Positions 9,019 to 18,754 of a stretch of 30,644 nucleotides of DNA are shown one piece after another (the stretch's first letter is position 1; every line of letters begins with the position of its first letter). The notes beneath the pieces were generated by a model. It ran no database searches, had not been told where the DNA came from, and saw nothing but the letters and a program-made list of their open reading frames with translations. Made by a program: the position numbers and the translations under genes. The DNA comes from Bacteroidales bacterium (GTDB lineage Bacteria > Bacteroidota > Bacteroidia > Bacteroidales > Muribaculaceae): NCBI GenBank assembly GCA_004552395.1, contig SFOK01000008.1:1-30644 (forward strand). The letters are read 5' to 3'.

Positions 9019-9108
9019 TATACGCAACGAAATTTTGTTGCGAAATTTTAGCGCGAAATAGCGGCTCGTTACGACCAAAATCATTCGGTAAATTGTTCAC
9101 GCCTATCG

Positions 9109-10086
9109 CTATTGATTCTCGGCTGAAGGTCGGGAGTCGGGAGCCGGGTCGGTGCTCTCCCGCGACTCGTAAGCCTCCACGATGCGCTGCACCAGCGGAT
9201 GGCGCACTATATCCTTCTTCTCGTACTCGATGCGGCCGATACCTTTCACTCCCTTAAGCACATAGAGCGCCTGCAGCAGGCCCGACCTCACGCTGCGCGG
9301 CAGGTCGATCTGCGTCACATCGCCGGTGATTATCATCTTGGCGTTCATGCCCAGACGTGTCAGAAACATCTTCATCTGGTGCGTCGTGGTGTTCTGCGCC
9401 TCGTCCAGTATGATTATCGCGTCGTTGAGCGTGCGGCCGCGCATGAAGGCGAGCGGCGCTATCTGTATCGTGTTGCTCTCCAGATACTCCTTGAGCTTGA
9501 GCGCGGGGAGCATATCCTCCAAAGCGTCGTAGAGCGGCTGCAGATACGGGTCGATCTTATCCTTCATGTCGCCGGGAAGGAAGCCGAGCTTCTCGCCCGC
9601 CTCCACGGCCGGTCGCGACAGTATGATCTTGCGGGCGGTCTTGTTCTTCAGCGCCGCCACAGCCAGGGCTATCGCTATGTAGGTCTTGCCGGTACCTGCG
9701 GGGCCGAGCGCGAATGTCAGGTCGTTTTCGTGAAATGATTTCACCATCCGGGCCTGGTTCGCGTTGCGCGGAGCGATCGGCTTACCGGTCTGGCCGTATA
9801 TGATCACCCCCTCGGAGTCGATCTGCTTGGGCGACTCGCCACGGACTATGTCTATGATCACATCCTCGGTGAGCTTGTTGTATTTCGCCGCATAAGCCTC
9901 GATCTCCTTCACCTTCTTCTCGAAGTCGGCGGTCTCGGAGTCCTCGCCTATGACCTTGATCACATTGCCGCGGGCAGCCATGCGCAGCTTCGGAAACAGG
10001 TTGCGGATCAGCGATATGTTGGAATTGTTCACTCCGTAGAAAGTCTGCGGATCTATGTTGTCTAAGATTACTATACGTTCAATCAT
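9109..10086 (-). CDS. PhoH family ATPase (PhoH-like protein)
   Basis: This is a 325-residue PhoH-like protein, a predicted cytoplasmic P-loop NTPase linked to RNA metabolism; its precise role is unresolved. The N-terminal segment (RGNVIKVIGEDSETADFEKKVKEIE, shown here only as a region at about 39-63) resembles the KH-like portion of the family. Walker A is GPAGTGKT at 128-135, Walker B is IIILDEAQNT, and ITGDVTQIDLP is the conserved sensor. The chosen start at 10086 gives MIERIVILDNID. A longer frame back to 10182 would overlap sufB and has no family-like sequence. It begins 40 bases after sufB and probably ends that unit. No clear terminator was seen after it. Confidence 0.95.
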   Translation of the reverse strand: MIERIVILDNIDPQTFYGVNNSNISLIRNLFPKLRMAARGNVIKVIGEDSETADFEKKVKEIEAYAAKYNKLTEDVIIDIVRGESPKQIDSEGVIIYGQTGKPIAPRNANQARMVKSFHENDLTFALGPAGTGKTYIAIALAVAALKNKTARKIILSRPAVEAGEKLGFLPGDMKDKIDPYLQPLYDALEDMLPALKLKEYLESNTIQIAPLAFMRGRTLNDAIIILDEAQNTTTHQMKMFLTRLGMNAKMIITGDVTQIDLPRSVRSGLLQALYVLKGVKGIGRIEYEKKDIVRHPLVQRIVEAYESRESTDPAPDSRPSAENQ

Positions 10087-10126
10087 TGCGTCGCGTGATT
10101 TTTGGGAAAGAGATTCAAGGTCTGCT

Positions 10127-11581
<1,455 letters not shown>

Positions 11582-11625
11582 TATGCTGTCTTTCTGCAGA
11601 GTAGAGCTGTTATATTCTTCGGAGC

Positions 11626-11645
11626 CCGGGCCTTCCGCGGCCCGG
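11626..11645. repeat. GC-rich hairpin between upp and sufB
   Basis: CCGGGCC (11626-11632) and GGCCCGG (11639-11645) form a perfect 7-bp stem around a six-base loop in the 116-base gap between upp and sufB. There is no T-run on the minus strand, so it is not a standard terminator. It could attenuate transcription or protect an mRNA end, which would fit different levels of upp and sufB; that role is inference. Confidence 0.5.
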
Positions 11646-11697
11646 CTTGCGGGCTGCCCTCAAGGTCGGATATCGGACAATCTTCCGGTTAGATTGG

Positions 11698-12366
11698 TCA
11701 ATCCTTCGGCCGGAAGGCGAGGTCGCCGGCGTCGCCAAGGCCGGGCACTATGTATGAATGGGCGTTGATCTCGGGGTCGATGGCGCCCACCCAGACCGTG
11801 GTGCGGTCCTTCGGGAAATGATCTGTCACATAGTCGATTGCCTGCTGCGAAGCGATCACTGAACACACATGTATATGCGCCGGGTTCCCCTTCGAGAGGA
11901 GTGCGCGGTAGCCCAGATCCATCGAGGTGCCGGTGGCGAGCATCGGGTCCACAAGCAGGAGCGTCTTCCCTTCGATCGACGGCGACGCCAGATATTCAAT
12001 CAGCACGTCGAACTGGTCGCCGGCTTTCTCGCGGTACTTGCGGTAAGCGCTCACGAAGGCGTTCTCGGCGTTGTCGAAATAGTCGAGGAACCCCTGGTGA
12101 AACGGTAGCCCGGCACGCAGTATAGTGCCTATCACCACATCCTCGGCCGGTGTCTGGCACACAGCCTTTGCCAGCGGTGTCTGCACCTCAACGTCCTTAT
12201 AGTCAAGGCGCTGCGATATTTCGTAGGCCATGATCTCGCCGATGCGCTGAAGGTTGCGCCTGAAGCGCATCGGGTCTTTCTGTATGGTGACATCGCGCAG
12301 TTCGAGCATATAGCGGCTCACGAGCGACGGTCGTTCGGCGAAGTTGATTATTTCAATCTGATTCAT
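11698..12366 (-). CDS. upp: Uracil phosphoribosyltransferase
   Basis: Upp converts uracil and PRPP to UMP, the main pyrimidine salvage step, in the cytoplasm. The protein has 222 residues. The PRPP-binding loop is LLLVDPMLATGTSMD at about 136-150, and the C-terminal uracil-binding region is YVTDHFPKDRTTVWVGAIDPEIN, ending GLGDAGDLAF; the GDAGDR-type signature is here GDAGDL. TILRAGLPFHQGFLDYFD (81-98) is the conserved flexible region. It lies 69 bases after ribF on the same strand, probably within the unit that starts at the HAD gene. The start gives MNQIEIINFAERPSLVSRYM, as expected for Bacteroidota homologues. Confidence 0.95.
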   Translation of the reverse strand: MNQIEIINFAERPSLVSRYMLELRDVTIQKDPMRFRRNLQRIGEIMAYEISQRLDYKDVEVQTPLAKAVCQTPAEDVVIGTILRAGLPFHQGFLDYFDNAENAFVSAYRKYREKAGDQFDVLIEYLASPSIEGKTLLLVDPMLATGTSMDLGYRALLSKGNPAHIHVCSVIASQQAIDYVTDHFPKDRTTVWVGAIDPEINAHSYIVPGLGDAGDLAFRPKD

Positions 12367-12435
12367 GGCTTTTTATGAGGTTGTGTATTTGTTGGCACGT
12401 ATGAAGGCGCCCCGGGGGCGAAGCGTCTGAGGGTC

Positions 12436-13353
12436 TTATTTATTAACGCCCGAGAGGGGCAATTGTATCGGCAGCGGAGGCAGAATCTTCAGCGCCCGGG
12501 CCGAGTCGGTTTCTATCTGTCGGCGGAGCTCCTCGAGCGAGGGGAAGCGCCGCTCATCGCGCAGACGCGCCATGAAGCAGATTGTCAGCGGTTTGTCGTA
12601 GAGGTCGAGGGGCTCAGGAGTGAGCAGGTGAGCCTCGATGGTGGGTGAGGCGGCGGCCTCGCCCAAGGTGGGACGCACGCCGATGTTCACTACCGCCGGA
12701 TACTGGCGCCCGTCGAGCAGGGCCACAGCCGCATACACGCCGCGACGGGGTATCAGTTTGAAGGGATCGTCGGGACGCAGATTCGCTGTCGGGAAGCCGA
12801 TGGTGCGCCCCACGGCCTGCCCGTGCTCCACATGGCCCTGAAGCATGTAAGGGTACCGGGCCAGCTCGCCGAACCGGGCGGCGTCACCCTCGTCTAAGAG
12901 GAGGTGGCGGAGCACGGTGCTGCTCACATCAGGCAGCGAGGGACACATGATCACCTCCATGCCGAGTTCCCGGCCCGTGTCGGCATACCGGTCGGGCGTG
13001 ACGTCGCGGTCGCTCCCGAAACGGTTGTCATGTCCCACGAGGAGGCGATTTACGCCGAATTCATCGGCGATTTTCTGCATGAAGCCGCGGTGAGTGAGCG
13101 CGCGCAGCTCGGGTGTGAAATCGAGCGGAATCACCCGCGCTTCGGGGTATAATTCCCCGATGAGACCGAGCTTTTCTGCGCGTGTCATCAGCTGCGGGGG
13201 CACACGCTCCGGAGCCACGAGACGCAGCGGATGGTCGGCAAGCACGAATATCGCGGCCTCTTCGCCCTTCTCGCGGGCAAGTGCCGTCAGTGTGTCGAGC
13301 AGGTAGCGGTGCCCTGCGTGCACGCCGTCGAATGTGCCTACTGTCCCTATCAT
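12436..13353 (-). CDS. ribF: Bifunctional riboflavin kinase / FAD synthetase
   Basis: RibF makes FMN from riboflavin and ATP, then adenylates FMN to FAD in the cytoplasm. The 305 residues are typical. The N-terminal nucleotidyltransferase domain carries GTFDGVHAGH (6-15), the HxGH-type signature, and LLVGHDNRFGSDRD near 104. The C-terminal flavokinase domain carries HGQAVGRTIGFPTANL (177-192) and GVYAAVALLDG. The ATG at 13353 places the first beta-strand at the N-terminus, as the family requires. The gene starts 30 bases after the HAD gene stop, with no terminator between, so the two are likely cotranscribed. Confidence 0.97.
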   Translation of the reverse strand: MIGTVGTFDGVHAGHRYLLDTLTALAREKGEEAAIFVLADHPLRLVAPERVPPQLMTRAEKLGLIGELYPEARVIPLDFTPELRALTHRGFMQKIADEFGVNRLLVGHDNRFGSDRDVTPDRYADTGRELGMEVIMCPSLPDVSSTVLRHLLLDEGDAARFGELARYPYMLQGHVEHGQAVGRTIGFPTANLRPDDPFKLIPRRGVYAAVALLDGRQYPAVVNIGVRPTLGEAAASPTIEAHLLTPEPLDLYDKPLTICFMARLRDERRFPSLEELRRQIETDSARALKILPPLPIQLPLSGVNK

Positions 13354-13383
13354 CTCTTTCTATCAGTTTTTTTTTCTTAGGGG

Positions 13384-14043
13384 TCAGCTCTGTCCGGCGC
13401 CGTTCAGCCCGAGCATTTTCACGAACCCCTCGGCGGAATCCACAAGCATCGAAGCGATACCTTCCTTCTCGGCTGCCGCGCAATTTTTGGCGGAGTCATC
13501 GAGGAAAACTGTCTTTTTCGGGTCGAGATCGTAACGCCGTAGGAGGATGCGGAAGATCTCCGGATCCGGCTTGCACACCTTCTCGGCAAACGATGCTATC
13601 ACACCGTCGAAATAGTCGTTGATGGCGAGCCCTTCGCGGCGGAACAGACGGTCGATTACGGTATGAAACATCACCGGATTCGTGTTGGAAAGCACATACG
13701 TGCACTTCCCTTGCCGGCGAAGCTCCCTTATGGCCTGAAGCCGCTCCACGGGCAGATCCATTATGAAGGCGGTGAAAGCCTCCTCTAAGTCCTTGTCGGA
13801 GATGTCGGCCTTGGTGCTCTTGGCTCGCAGTGCGTCGAAGAATTCCCCGGCCGAGATAGTGCCCTCCTCGAGCTCTAAAAAGATACCTTTCTGGCAATAG
13901 GGGTCGAGCAGCTCGTCGGCTTCGGCTATCCCGAGCGCCGTGAGACTTTCCACGGCGCGGTCTCGCTCTATGTCGAGCACCACGCCGCCTAAGTCGAACA
14001 CTATATTGTCGTAATTATCAATCGTTGACATGCTTTCAGCCAT
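13384..14043 (-). CDS. HAD superfamily hydrolase (HAD-IA, YihX-like)
   Basis: This is a cytoplasmic phosphatase of the haloacid dehalogenase superfamily, about 219 residues; its substrate cannot be read from the sequence. All four HAD motifs are visible: motif I FDLGGVVLD with nucleophile Asp17, motif II YVLSNTNP, the motif III lysine in KVCKPDPEIF, and motif IV VFLDDSAKN. The DLGG form of motif I is typical of the subgroup that includes the sugar-phosphate phosphatase YihX. Either ATG at 14043 or 14031 may be the start. An open frame continues to 14190 but runs through the promoter region, so the longer start is rejected. It heads the probable operon HAD-ribF-upp-sufB-phoH and is divergent from the M16 peptidase. 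Confidence 0.9.
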   Translation of the reverse strand: MAESMSTIDNYDNIVFDLGGVVLDIERDRAVESLTALGIAEADELLDPYCQKGIFLELEEGTISAGEFFDALRAKSTKADISDKDLEEAFTAFIMDLPVERLQAIRELRRQGKCTYVLSNTNPVMFHTVIDRLFRREGLAINDYFDGVIASFAEKVCKPDPEIFRILLRRYDLDPKKTVFLDDSAKNCAAAEKEGIASMLVDSAEGFVKMLGLNGAGQS

Positions 14044-14069
14044 CTTTTTCGGGTTCTCTTTTTCAACTG

Positions 14070-14077
14070 CAAAATTA
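14070..14077 (-). promoter_or_regulatory. Predicted -7 element for the HAD gene
   Basis: On the minus strand 14077-14070 reads TAATTTTG, matching the Bacteroidota -7 consensus TAnnTTTG. It lies 26 bases before the start codon at 14043. No good -33 TTTG was found at the expected distance, so the call rests on one element. Confidence 0.5.
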
Positions 14078-14163
14078 ATGAAAAATTCTCGGATTTCCTT
14101 GCCCCGATACTCCGCTCCCCGCAATTCCAAAATAGGGGTGCTCACCCTTTCGGAAAAATGTAG

Positions 14164-14171
14164 TAACTTTG
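14164..14171 (+). promoter_or_regulatory. Predicted -7 element for the M16 peptidase
   Basis: TAACTTTG matches the -7 consensus and lies 32 bases before the start codon at 14204. Together with the minus-strand element at 14070-14077 it defines a divergent promoter region of about 160 bases. No convincing -33 box was seen. Confidence 0.5.
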
Positions 14172-14203
14172 CAAACTGCTTAGCAGGCAAAATCGACTCT
14201 CTT

Positions 14204-15436
14204 ATGAACCCTCAATCGCCTAAATATCACCTGCATACCCTCTCCAACGGCCTCCGTTGCGTATTCATGGCTTCGGAGAAGGTCGGCTATTGCGGCGTCG
14301 CTGTCAATGCCGGAAGCCGCGACGATTTCCGCGACCGATTCGGCCTGGCCCATTTCGTTGAACACACTCTCTTCAAGGGCACTCCGCGCCGGGGCAGCCA
14401 GGCGATCAACAACCGCATGGAGTCCGTTGGCGGCGAGCTCAACGCCTACACCACCAAGGAGGAGACGGTGATCTACACCAACTTTCCGGCCGGCTATTCG
14501 GACCGCGCCCTCGACCTCCTCGCTGATCTGGTCATCAATTCCTGTTTTCCGGCCAAAGAGCTCAGAAAGGAGCGTGAGGTAGTCATCGACGAGATAAATT
14601 CTTACCTCGACTCTCCGGGCGAATCGGTCTTCGACGAGTTTGAGGACCGTATGTATGCCGGAAGCGGCCCGGGCCACAATATCCTGGGCACCCCAGAGAG
14701 CGTCAAAGGATTGGCCGGAGAAGACTGCCGCGCTTTCCTCGACACGTACTATACGCCGGATAACATGGCGCTCTACTGTGTGGACCGCTGCAAACCGGAG
14801 GCCGCTTTCCGCCGCATGGAGAAGTATTTCGGCTCCATGCATCTGAAGAGCTCCCACTCGCTGCGCGGCACGAAGCCGGCCCTTCCGGAGCCTTTCAGCT
14901 GCGACCTGCAGCGCGACAGCCATCAGGCCCACACCATAGTCGGCGCCCGCATACCGTCGCGCCACTGGCCGGAACGCTATGCGCTCTTTCTGCTCAACAA
15001 TTACCTGGGCGGACCATCCATGAATTCGGTCTTCAACCGCGAGTTGCGCGAAAAGCGGGCTTACGTCTACTCGGTCGACTCGTTTGTCGGCATGCTCTCC
15101 GACTGCGGCCTCTTCACCGTCTACTATGGCTGCGACCGAGAGCATATCGTCCGCTGCGAGAAAATCATTGGCAGAGTCCTCGCTCAGCTGGCAGAAACCC
15201 CGATGAAACCGGCCCTTTTTGAGAAAATACGCCGCCAGTACCTCGGTCAGCTCCTGGTCAGTTCCGACAACCGCGAGTCAAGGGCCATATCCCTGGGCAA
15301 GAGCCTACTCTACTACGGCGAGATTCACGACACGGACTATGCCGCCGAACAGATCCGCCGCGTCACGCCGGAGCAGCTCCGCTTCTGCGCCGAGATGATC
15401 CTCAACGCCGGTCTCTCGCGCCTCACCCTGCTCTGA
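14204..15436 (+). CDS. M16 family zinc metallopeptidase (insulinase/processing-peptidase type)
   Basis: This is a 410-residue peptidase of family M16, subfamily B by length and layout; these act as clam-shell dimers on peptides or small proteins. The inverted zinc motif HxxEH is HFVEH at 50-54 (His50, Glu53, His54), and the third ligand is probably Glu130 in EREVVIDE, 76 residues further on, the usual spacing. GSRDDFRDRFGLAHF and GGELNAYTTKEETVIY are also typical. No signal peptide is apparent. The start at 14204 gives MNPQSPKYHLHTLSNGLRCVF, where family homology begins. The open frame extends upstream to 14030 but that part lies over the promoter. It is divergent from the HAD gene. Confidence 0.95.
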   Translation: MNPQSPKYHLHTLSNGLRCVFMASEKVGYCGVAVNAGSRDDFRDRFGLAHFVEHTLFKGTPRRGSQAINNRMESVGGELNAYTTKEETVIYTNFPAGYSDRALDLLADLVINSCFPAKELRKEREVVIDEINSYLDSPGESVFDEFEDRMYAGSGPGHNILGTPESVKGLAGEDCRAFLDTYYTPDNMALYCVDRCKPEAAFRRMEKYFGSMHLKSSHSLRGTKPALPEPFSCDLQRDSHQAHTIVGARIPSRHWPERYALFLLNNYLGGPSMNSVFNRELREKRAYVYSVDSFVGMLSDCGLFTVYYGCDREHIVRCEKIIGRVLAQLAETPMKPALFEKIRRQYLGQLLVSSDNRESRAISLGKSLLYYGEIHDTDYAAEQIRRVTPEQLRFCAEMILNAGLSRLTLL

Positions 15437-15447
15437 CAGCGGAAGCC

Positions 15448-15479
15448 GATCAAAACTGAATACGATCAAAACGGAATCC
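15448..15479. repeat. 16-bp tandem duplication after the M16 gene
   Basis: GATCAAAACTGAATAC (15448-15463) is followed at once by GATCAAAACGGAATCC (15464-15479), 14 of 16 bases identical. The pair is bracketed by a 6-bp inverted repeat, AGCGGA (15438-15443) and TCCGCT (15477-15482), just after the stop codon at 15436. The inverted repeat could form a weak terminator stem, but no T-run follows. Confidence 0.65.
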
Positions 15480-15567
15480 GCTAAGAAACACCGCCTTAGA
15501 TAGTGTGAATAAAAGCGATACATTAAAGCTGCAAGGCAGATTTATTAAACTGTTACTTTAACCTGCG

Positions 15568-16566
15568 ATGAAGATTGCCGACATAGATCTTGGAGAGCAT
15601 CCTGTGCTGCTCGCTCCGATGGAGGATGTCACCGACCCTTCGTTCCGTCTCATCTGCCGCGAGATGGGCGCCTGTATGGTCTATACGGAGTTCGTCTCGG
15701 CCGAAGCGCTCGTGCGCGACATACGTTCCACCACCCGCAAGCTGCAGATCAACGAGGCCGAACGTCCCGTGGCTATTCAGATCTATGGCCGCGAACCGGA
15801 AGCTATGGTCGAGGCAGCGAAGATTGTTGAGCAGGCCCGCCCCGATATCATCGACATAAACTTCGGCTGTCCGGTCAAGAAGGTGGCCGGAAAGGGCGCC
15901 GGAGCCGGTATGCTCCGCGATATACCGAAACTGCTCGCAATCACAGAGACGGTGGTCAACGCCGTCTCGCTCCCTGTCACTGTCAAGACCCGTCTGGGCT
16001 GGGACTGCGAAAACAAGATCATACCTCAGCTCGCCCTCGAGCTGCAGAAGTGCGGCATCGCGGCTCTCACGGTCCACGGCCGCACCCGCAGCCAGATGTA
16101 TACCGGCGAGGCGGACTGGACCCTCATAGGCGAGATTGCCCGCAACCCGGAATTCCGTCTGCCGCTCATCGGCAACGGCGACGTAAAGACCCCCGAAGGG
16201 TGCGCCGCCGCTTTCGATAAGTTCGCCGTCGACGCCGTGATGGTGGGACGCGCTGCCATAGGCGCTCCCTGGATCTTCCACGACATACGTCAGTACCTCG
16301 ACACGGGCTCCTGTACGCCGCTCTCCGACGCCGAGAAGCTCGCGCTGCTCCGCCGCCAGATTCGCGAAAGCATCGAGCGTATCGACGAGTACCGGGGTAT
16401 CCTGCATATACGTCGCCATCTGGCAGCTACTCCGCTCTTCAAAGGGCTCCCCGATTTCCGCGACACCCGTATCCGGATGCTCCGCGCCGACACTTTCTCC
16501 GAGCTTAGCCTCATACTTGACGAGGTAGAGGACAAGTTTCTTGGAGGCCCCCGCAACACGCTCTGA
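15568..16566 (+). CDS. dusB: tRNA-dihydrouridine synthase, DusB type
   Basis: Dus enzymes reduce uridine to dihydrouridine in the D-loop of tRNA, using FMN and NADPH. This 332-residue protein has the TIM-barrel family motifs: LLAPMEDVTDPSFR near the N-terminus, INFGCPVKKVAGKGAGAGML with the catalytic Cys at residue 101, and LTVHGRTRSQMYTGEADW. GNGDVKTPE and VMVGRAAIGAPWIF form the phosphate-binding end of the barrel. The C-terminal helical domain (HLAATPLFKGLPDFR) follows the family. A weak -7-like TACTTTAA lies at 15554-15561, just before the start. The downstream MFS gene begins 39 bases after its stop and may be cotranscribed. Assignment to DusB rather than another Dus subgroup is by overall resemblance. 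Confidence 0.93.
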   Translation: MKIADIDLGEHPVLLAPMEDVTDPSFRLICREMGACMVYTEFVSAEALVRDIRSTTRKLQINEAERPVAIQIYGREPEAMVEAAKIVEQARPDIIDINFGCPVKKVAGKGAGAGMLRDIPKLLAITETVVNAVSLPVTVKTRLGWDCENKIIPQLALELQKCGIAALTVHGRTRSQMYTGEADWTLIGEIARNPEFRLPLIGNGDVKTPEGCAAAFDKFAVDAVMVGRAAIGAPWIFHDIRQYLDTGSCTPLSDAEKLALLRRQIRESIERIDEYRGILHIRRHLAATPLFKGLPDFRDTRIRMLRADTFSELSLILDEVEDKFLGGPRNTL

Positions 16567-16605
16567 CCCAACTGATAAAAATCTATATATTAAAGTGAAG
16601 GATTA

Positions 16606-17820
16606 ATGGTTTCTAAAGCTGAAAATAAGGCACCGAAGGAGAAACTCTGGAACGCGGAGTACATCAAGGTGATGCTCTGCAACTTCCTCCTTTTCTTCGC
16701 TTTCTATCTGCTCACTCCGCTGCTTCCTATCTATCTCGACACTCAGTTCGGAGCCGACAAAGACATGATCGGCCTCGTGCTCTCGGGCTATGTCATAGCC
16801 ACTCTGCTTGTAAGGCCGTTCAGCGGATTCATCGTGGATACCTTCGAACGCAAGAAGGTGCTCACCATCTGCTTCTTCTCTTTCTTTGTGGTGTTCTTCG
16901 GCTATGTTGGAGCCGGCACGCTGCTCATGTTCGCTATCGTGCGAACGGTCCACGGTCTCCCTTTCGGCGCCACAACCGTGGCCAACAGCACGGTAGCTAT
17001 TGATGTGCTTCCTTCGTCGCGGCGCAACGAGGGGATCGGTTTCTACGGCCTGAGCAACAACCTCGCCATGGCTTTCGCGCCCTCGGCCGGCATCTGGATC
17101 TACTCCGTCACCGACAATTTCCAGGTCCTTTTCTGGATCTCGCTCATACTGGCCTTCGCCGGATATTTCTTCTCCACGCGAGTTAAGCTCCCGGTCCGTC
17201 CCAAGGTGGAGGGGAGACGCAAGATGTCGTGGGATCATTTCTTCCTGACCCGAGCCTGGCTCATGGCTGTCAACATCTGTCTCTTTGGCCTCTGCTGGGG
17301 CGTCATGGCCAATTATGTGGCGCTCTACGGCCGCGATGTCCTTCAGATCACCGACGGCACGGGCATCTTCTTTCTGCTCCTCTCGGCCGGACTCTTCACC
17401 TCGCGTCTCTTCGGCTCCAAGATGCTGCGCAAGGGCAAGATAACCCAAAGCGGCTCGTTCGGTGTAATCTGTTCCACAGCCGGTTACACGCTCTTCGCGC
17501 TTGTGCCGCAGCAATGGAGCTTCTACCTCTCGGCTATTCTTATCGGCCTGGGCAACGGCCGAATGTACCCCGCCATGCTCACCATGTTCATCGGTGTGGC
17601 CCGCCACGACCAGCGAGGCACGGCCAACTCCTCGATACTCATCTCCTGGGACCTCGGCATGGGCTTCGGTATATTGCTCGGAGGTGTCCTCACTGAGTTT
17701 GTAGGCTATAGCGCGGCATTCTGGTTCACAGCCGCCTGTCAGGCCGCCGGCGCTGTACTCTTCCTGCTCGCCACACGCCGCTTCTATCTCGGCCGCCGTC
17801 TCGACAAGAGCAACTTCTAA
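16606..17820 (+). CDS. MFS transporter
   Basis: This is a 404-residue inner-membrane protein with about twelve hydrophobic segments and the layout of the major facilitator superfamily. Its substrate cannot be told from the sequence. The motif A-like loop between helices 2 and 3 reads SGFIVDTFERKKV, and helix 4 begins with the conserved Arg in IVRTVHGLPFGA, both as in drug and sugar efflux members. A charged central loop (VKLPVRPKVEGRRKMSWDHF) separates the halves, and the C-terminus is basic. It follows dusB by 39 bases. A 9-bp-periodic tract begins right after its stop codon. A 463-residue open frame on the opposite strand is a shadow of this gene. Confidence 0.93.
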   Translation: MVSKAENKAPKEKLWNAEYIKVMLCNFLLFFAFYLLTPLLPIYLDTQFGADKDMIGLVLSGYVIATLLVRPFSGFIVDTFERKKVLTICFFSFFVVFFGYVGAGTLLMFAIVRTVHGLPFGATTVANSTVAIDVLPSSRRNEGIGFYGLSNNLAMAFAPSAGIWIYSVTDNFQVLFWISLILAFAGYFFSTRVKLPVRPKVEGRRKMSWDHFFLTRAWLMAVNICLFGLCWGVMANYVALYGRDVLQITDGTGIFFLLLSAGLFTSRLFGSKMLRKGKITQSGSFGVICSTAGYTLFALVPQQWSFYLSAILIGLGNGRMYPAMLTMFIGVARHDQRGTANSSILISWDLGMGFGILLGGVLTEFVGYSAAFWFTAACQAAGAVLFLLATRRFYLGRRLDKSNF

Positions 17821-17824
17821 CCGC

Positions 17825-17923
17825 AGCTTATGTAGCTTATTTGGCTTATGTATCGGATGTGTCGGATCTGTCAGATCTATCCGATTACTCCGATAATTCC
17901 GGATCTTTCCGATAATTCCGATT
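17825..17923. repeat. 9-bp-periodic degenerate repeat tract after the MFS gene
   Basis: Eleven consecutive 9-mers keep phase across 99 bases. The first three resemble AGCTTATGT and the rest centre on TCSGA (for example GTCGGATCT, ATCCGATTA, CTCCGATAA). Neighbouring units are more alike than distant ones. The tract lies in the 237-base gap between the MFS and DUF2807-like genes. The remainder of the gap is AT-rich and holds the next promoter. Confidence 0.8.
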
Positions 17924-17977
17924 TTGCAGGAAATAACTCCGAAAAAATCTAAAAAATGGACAATAAGTGTGTGGCTG

Positions 17978-18033
17978 CTTGGCAGTTTGCCCATAAATTC
18001 TTATTTTCGCACCAAAATCACCTCTTTGGGTGC
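17978..18033 (+). promoter_or_regulatory. Possible promoter and leader hairpin of the DUF2807-flippase unit
   Basis: CTTG (17978-17981) and TATTTTCG (18002-18009) are 20 bases apart, each a near match to the -33 and -7 elements. Downstream, GCACC with AAA pairs with TTTGGGTGC (18009-18033) around one bulge, forming a possible leader hairpin 25 bases before the start codon at 18058. Confidence 0.4.
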
Positions 18034-18057
18034 AAATCATAATCTAACCGATACATC

Positions 18058-18747
18058 ATGAGGAAGATAGTTTTTATTCTCAGCTTCCTGGCCGTGGCGC
18101 TCAGCTCGTCGGCCGACATCAACGAATACACCGTAGAAGTGGGCGAATTCAGCAAGCTCAAGGTGATCAACGACATTGATGTGGTCTATAAATGCGTACC
18201 GGATTCAGCCGGCAAAGCGGTGTTCGTAGCCGAAGATTCTCTGGCCGACGCCTATCTTTTCACCAACAAGAACGGCACTCTCAAGATAGAGAAATATACC
18301 GACTTCGCGACTGTGGAAGTACCTCAGGTCACGGTCTATTCCAATTTCCTCACAAGCGTGGAGAACAGTTCGCAGAAGAATGTGGAAGTGGTCTCCGTGG
18401 CTTCCTGCCCCGAATTCTCGGTGAAGCAGATCGGCAACGGCTCGGTGACAGTGGACAATATCGAGGCTACCAAAGTCAACGCTAAAGTGGCCACGGGAAA
18501 GGGCCGGATCACCATTCAGGGCGAGTGCACCAGGGCTTCGCTCTCAATGGTCGGAACAGGCACCATCCAGGCCGACAGTCTCGAGGCCGATGAGGTGAGC
18601 TGCTCGGTGTTCGGCACCGGCAGTATAGGCTGCTGGCCCGTCGACAAACTGAGTGTGAAGGGCTTGGCCTCAACAACAGTCTATTACCGCGGCACCCCCA
18701 AGACCATCAAGAAGACAGGCTTCGCCAAAGTCGAGCCCCTGAAATGA
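18058..18747 (+). CDS. Exported DUF2807-like (GIN domain) protein
   Basis: This 229-residue exported protein resembles the DUF2807 family (putative auto-transporter adhesin head GIN domain), common in Bacteroidota and of unknown function. The signal peptide is MRKIVFILSFLAVALSSSA with likely cleavage before DINEYT. The mature part is a run of short beta-strands, beginning FSKLKVINDIDVVYKC and continuing with NGTLKIEKY, NGSVTVDNIEAT, GRITIQGE and GTIQADSLEADEV, as expected of a right-handed beta-helix. It has no lipobox. Its stop is seven bases before the flippase start, so the two are almost certainly cotranscribed; whether they share a role is unknown. Confidence 0.82.
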   Translation: MRKIVFILSFLAVALSSSADINEYTVEVGEFSKLKVINDIDVVYKCVPDSAGKAVFVAEDSLADAYLFTNKNGTLKIEKYTDFATVEVPQVTVYSNFLTSVENSSQKNVEVVSVASCPEFSVKQIGNGSVTVDNIEATKVNAKVATGKGRITIQGECTRASLSMVGTGTIQADSLEADEVSCSVFGTGSIGCWPVDKLSVKGLASTTVYYRGTPKTIKKTGFAKVEPLK

Positions 18748-18754
18748 CCCTCTG

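Noticed and set aside
9026..9043. GCAAC/GTTGC inverted repeat as a phoH terminator
   Set aside because: The stem is only five base pairs and has no T-run on the minus strand.
11665..11700. A fourth 9-bp-periodic tract between upp and sufB
   Set aside because: GTCGGATAT and TTCCGGTTA fit the phase, but the units between do not keep the core. Four units are too few to claim.
16603..17994. A 463-residue open frame antisense to the MFS gene
   Set aside because: Its product is highly charged and low in hydrophobic residues, with no domain. It arises from the codon bias of the real transporter, which has clear helices and motifs on the plus strand.
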